In this document: positions 6,136 through 7,647 of the stretch, in pieces
Position numbering within the stretch: the first letter of the stretch is position 1
Layout: the number at the start of each line of letters is the position of its first letter
Assembly: GCA_022837205.1 (NCBI GenBank)
Contig: JALHEL010000078.1
Coordinates: forward strand, 1 to 7,647
Source of the DNA: Leptolinea sp.
GTDB taxonomy: Bacteria; Chloroflexota; Anaerolineae; Anaerolineales; Anaerolineaceae
Direction: 5' to 3'
DNA: 7,647 bases
The notes under the pieces: model-generated
What the model was told of the DNA's origin: nothing
Database searches by the model: none
Seen by the model: only the letters and a program-made list of their open reading frames with translations
Translations under genes and position numbers: made by a program

Positions 6136-6152
6136 TGCGGAGTATTTGTCAA
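6124..6152 (-). promoter_or_regulatory. Promoter for the small membrane protein gene
   Basis: On the minus strand TTGACA (6152-6147) is a perfect -35 box. A 17-nt spacer leads to AATAAT (6129-6124), 5 of 6 to the -10 consensus. A perfect TATAAT (6132-6127) is also present but only 14 nt away. Transcription would start near 6117, giving a leader of about 46 nt. The -10 boxes of this and the opposing promoter overlap at 6124-6125, so polymerase can occupy only one at a time. Confidence 0.65.
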
Positions 6153-6201
6153 TATATTAAAATATTTAAAAGATTATTTTTTTACTCACTTAGGAAGCAA
6201 A

Positions 6202-7506
6202 TTGAAAAAAACAGGACCGCTTTATAACATAAAAATGGTCAGTAAAGAAACAGGGTTGACACCTGCGACTTTGCGAGCCTGGGAACGTCGCTATGGGATT
6301 CCGAACCCTGTCCGATCATCCGGTGGACAAAGATTGTACAGCGAAGAGGATATATCGCTTTTGAAATGGCTTGTCGCCCGAAAAAAAGAGGGGATGAGTA
6401 TCAGCCGGGCTATAAGTTTATGGAAGACCCGAGAAATTCACCCTTCCGCTGAAGCGGACGTCACTAAAGTGTCTTCGGAGCCGGATATTTCTTCCGGAGA
6501 AAATGAACAAATTTTAGAAAATCTTCATAAAGTCTGGAGCAGAGCTTGTCTTACTTTCAACGAAGAGGAAGCGAATTTTGCAATAAATAAGGCGTTGGAG
6601 ATTTCCACTCCCGAACTTGTTTGTACCCAAGTGATACAAAAAGGTCTGGCTGCAATTGGGAAAGGTTGGTATACGGGGAAAGTAAGCGTCCAACAAGAAC
6701 ACTTCGCTTCTGCGCTTGCGACCAGGCATTTGAATAAGCTTATGGAATCAACCCCTATACCCCATGATTCCGATCGAATACTCCTTATCTGCCCTCCGGA
6801 AGAAGCGCATGAGCTTGTTTTACTGATGCTCTCATTTCTCCTCCGTCGCCGTAGTTGGAACACCACCTTTCTGGGAGCAAACACCCCTTTGGAAAAGTTG
6901 GATTCCGTAATTCATTCAACGATGCCAAAACTGGTACTTTCCGCAGCGCAAACTTTGCCGGCCGCAGCTTCTCTTTTGAAATTAGCCGGTACGGTTAACA
7001 AACAATCTGTTCCGTTTGCATTTGGCGGCGGAATTTTCAACGATATAAAAGGATTATCTCAGCGAATACCCGGGTTTTTTATCGGCAGAAATTTGGAATC
7101 CGCACCTCGGGTAATTGAACTCCTGTTGATGCAACATCCTTATTCATCCGAAACTCAGCCGTTACCGAGTAATTATTTGAATAGTTTGGAAGGATTTAAA
7201 AGACACAAAGGAAACATCATGAATCGGATAAACCAAATCCTCAGCTTTCACTCTTTCCCTTCCTTTCAATTGGAGTTGGCAAACACACATTTTATTCCCG
7301 GGGTAATTGCGGCGCTTTCGTTGGGAGACATTCATTTTTTGGACTATTTAAAAAAATGGCTGGACGGATTACTTAAAAATTATGGTTTACCCTCTTCTTT
7401 GATTTCTCAATATTACTTGGCATTTCAACAAGCTGTACAAGAACAGATGGACAATAAGGAAAACCCGATTTTGGAATGGTTATCCGTTCTTAAACCGGTT
7501 GGCTGA
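6202..7506 (+). CDS. CarH/LitR-like B12-binding MerR-family transcriptional regulator
   Basis: This is a predicted adenosylcobalamin-dependent, light-sensing repressor. In the known family the tetramer binds DNA in the dark with AdoCbl and falls apart on illumination. Residues about 8-75 are a MerR winged helix with the subgroup signature LRAWERRYG (24-32) and GGQRLYSEEDI. Residues about 100-185 are the four-helix cobalamin cap with W156-x9-E166-H167, the family motif. Residues about 190-305 are the Rossmann-type B12 domain with E201-A-H203 (H203 the expected lower cobalt ligand) and AFGGGIF. Residues about 310-434 are an extra helical region I do not recognise; known CarH proteins end near 285-300. 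TTG 6202 is chosen because AGGA (6192-6195) is 6 nt upstream. The next ATG would cut into the DNA-binding domain. Y157 replaces the upper-ligand His of Thermus CarH, so light chemistry may differ. Confidence 0.88.
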   Translation: MKKTGPLYNIKMVSKETGLTPATLRAWERRYGIPNPVRSSGGQRLYSEEDISLLKWLVARKKEGMSISRAISLWKTREIHPSAEADVTKVSSEPDISSGENEQILENLHKVWSRACLTFNEEEANFAINKALEISTPELVCTQVIQKGLAAIGKGWYTGKVSVQQEHFASALATRHLNKLMESTPIPHDSDRILLICPPEEAHELVLLMLSFLLRRRSWNTTFLGANTPLEKLDSVIHSTMPKLVLSAAQTLPAAASLLKLAGTVNKQSVPFAFGGGIFNDIKGLSQRIPGFFIGRNLESAPRVIELLLMQHPYSSETQPLPSNYLNSLEGFKRHKGNIMNRINQILSFHSFPSFQLELANTHFIPGVIAALSLGDIHFLDYLKKWLDGLLKNYGLPSSLISQYYLAFQQAVQEQMDNKENPILEWLSVLKPVG

Positions 7507-7516
7507 GAAGGAATCA

Positions 7517-7647
7517 GTGAACGATTTTTTTTACCATACGAACGTCTCAGAAAAAACGAATTCGAATCCACTGTCGTTTTTATGGAATCCGGCGAAAGTT
7601 TTGATTCGCTCTCACGCATCGATCCGAATGAAAGCGGTATTCTTTAC
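7517..7647 (+). CDS. Start of a downstream gene, cut by the window edge; frame uncertain
   Basis: GTG 7517 has AAGGA (7508-7512) 4 nt upstream and lies 11 nt after the regulator's stop, as in an operon. Its frame begins VNDFFYHTNVSEK and stays open to the window end (43 codons plus 2 bases). The frame two bases further on, in phase with the regulator gene, is also open from 7507 to the end and has a more gene-like character (many GNN codons; PYERLRKNEFES, DPNESGILY), but it has no start of its own. A T8 run (7525-7532) right after the GTG would join the GTG start to that second frame if one T were added. The product is not recognised in either frame. Which frame is real needs the sequence beyond 7647. 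Confidence 0.45.
   Translation, partial: MNDFFYHTNVSEKTNSNPLSFLWNPAKVLIRSHASIRMKAVFF

Noticed and set aside
6525..6884. Minus-strand frame of 119 codons inside the CarH-like gene
   Set aside because: It is antisense to a well-supported B12-binding MerR protein, and its Arg/Ser-rich product has no SD or family character.

Overview
This window is bacterial DNA of low to moderate GC with a compact layout and clear Shine-Dalgarno (SD) sites (AGGAG/AAGGA types). It probably comes from an anaerobic or gut-type organism. The MATE transporter, the cupin-AraC regulator and the sugar O-acetyltransferase look like those of low-GC Gram-positives. The B12-binding MerR protein recalls, from memory, homologues in Chloroflexota (Anaerolineae). 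I cannot fix the phylum; a spirochaete is also possible. No rRNA, tRNA, CRISPR array or complete insertion sequence was seen.

Left block (1-3780). Bases 1-400 hold no gene I can support. A minus-strand series follows: a MATE efflux transporter (1357-2742), a LacA/Maa-type hexapeptide O-acetyltransferase (689-1288), and perhaps a 69-residue small protein with a strong SD (401-610). Divergent from them is an AraC-family regulator (2860-3780). The 117 bp between the two directions carries a 16-bp direct repeat (15/16 identical, 55 bp apart) and a 14-bp perfect palindrome. These are the natural candidates for the regulator's operators, controlling the transporter and possibly itself.

Middle block (3781-5746). 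This is a strikingly AT-rich segment centred on a 434-residue orphan protein (4111-5415). Its C-terminal half is helical and carries an R-N-x-x-x-H motif typical of HEPN ribonuclease domains. It looks like an acquired accessory gene, possibly defence or toxin-like. A 36-residue hydrophobic peptide with its own SD (3879-3989) may lie upstream. Bases 5416-5746 hold no convincing gene but end in a 12-bp perfect hairpin.

Right block (5747-7647). A four-helix membrane protein with an internal duplication (5747-6070, minus) is divergent from a CarH/LitR-like adenosylcobalamin photoreceptor-repressor (6202-7506, plus). Their shared 131-bp gap contains two overlapping, face-to-face sigma-70-type promoters. 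Four tandem direct repeats at exact 11-bp spacing lie across both. Known CarH operators consist of 11-bp tandem repeats, so this reads as a self-contained B12/light-responsive switch controlling its own gene and a small membrane protein of unknown function. The CarH-like protein keeps the W-x9-EH and E-x-H cobalamin motifs. It has Tyr where Thermus CarH has the His that ligates cobalt after illumination, and it carries an extra C-terminal region of about 125 residues. A further gene starts 11 nt downstream (7517) and runs off the window; a T8 run just after its start may shift its frame.
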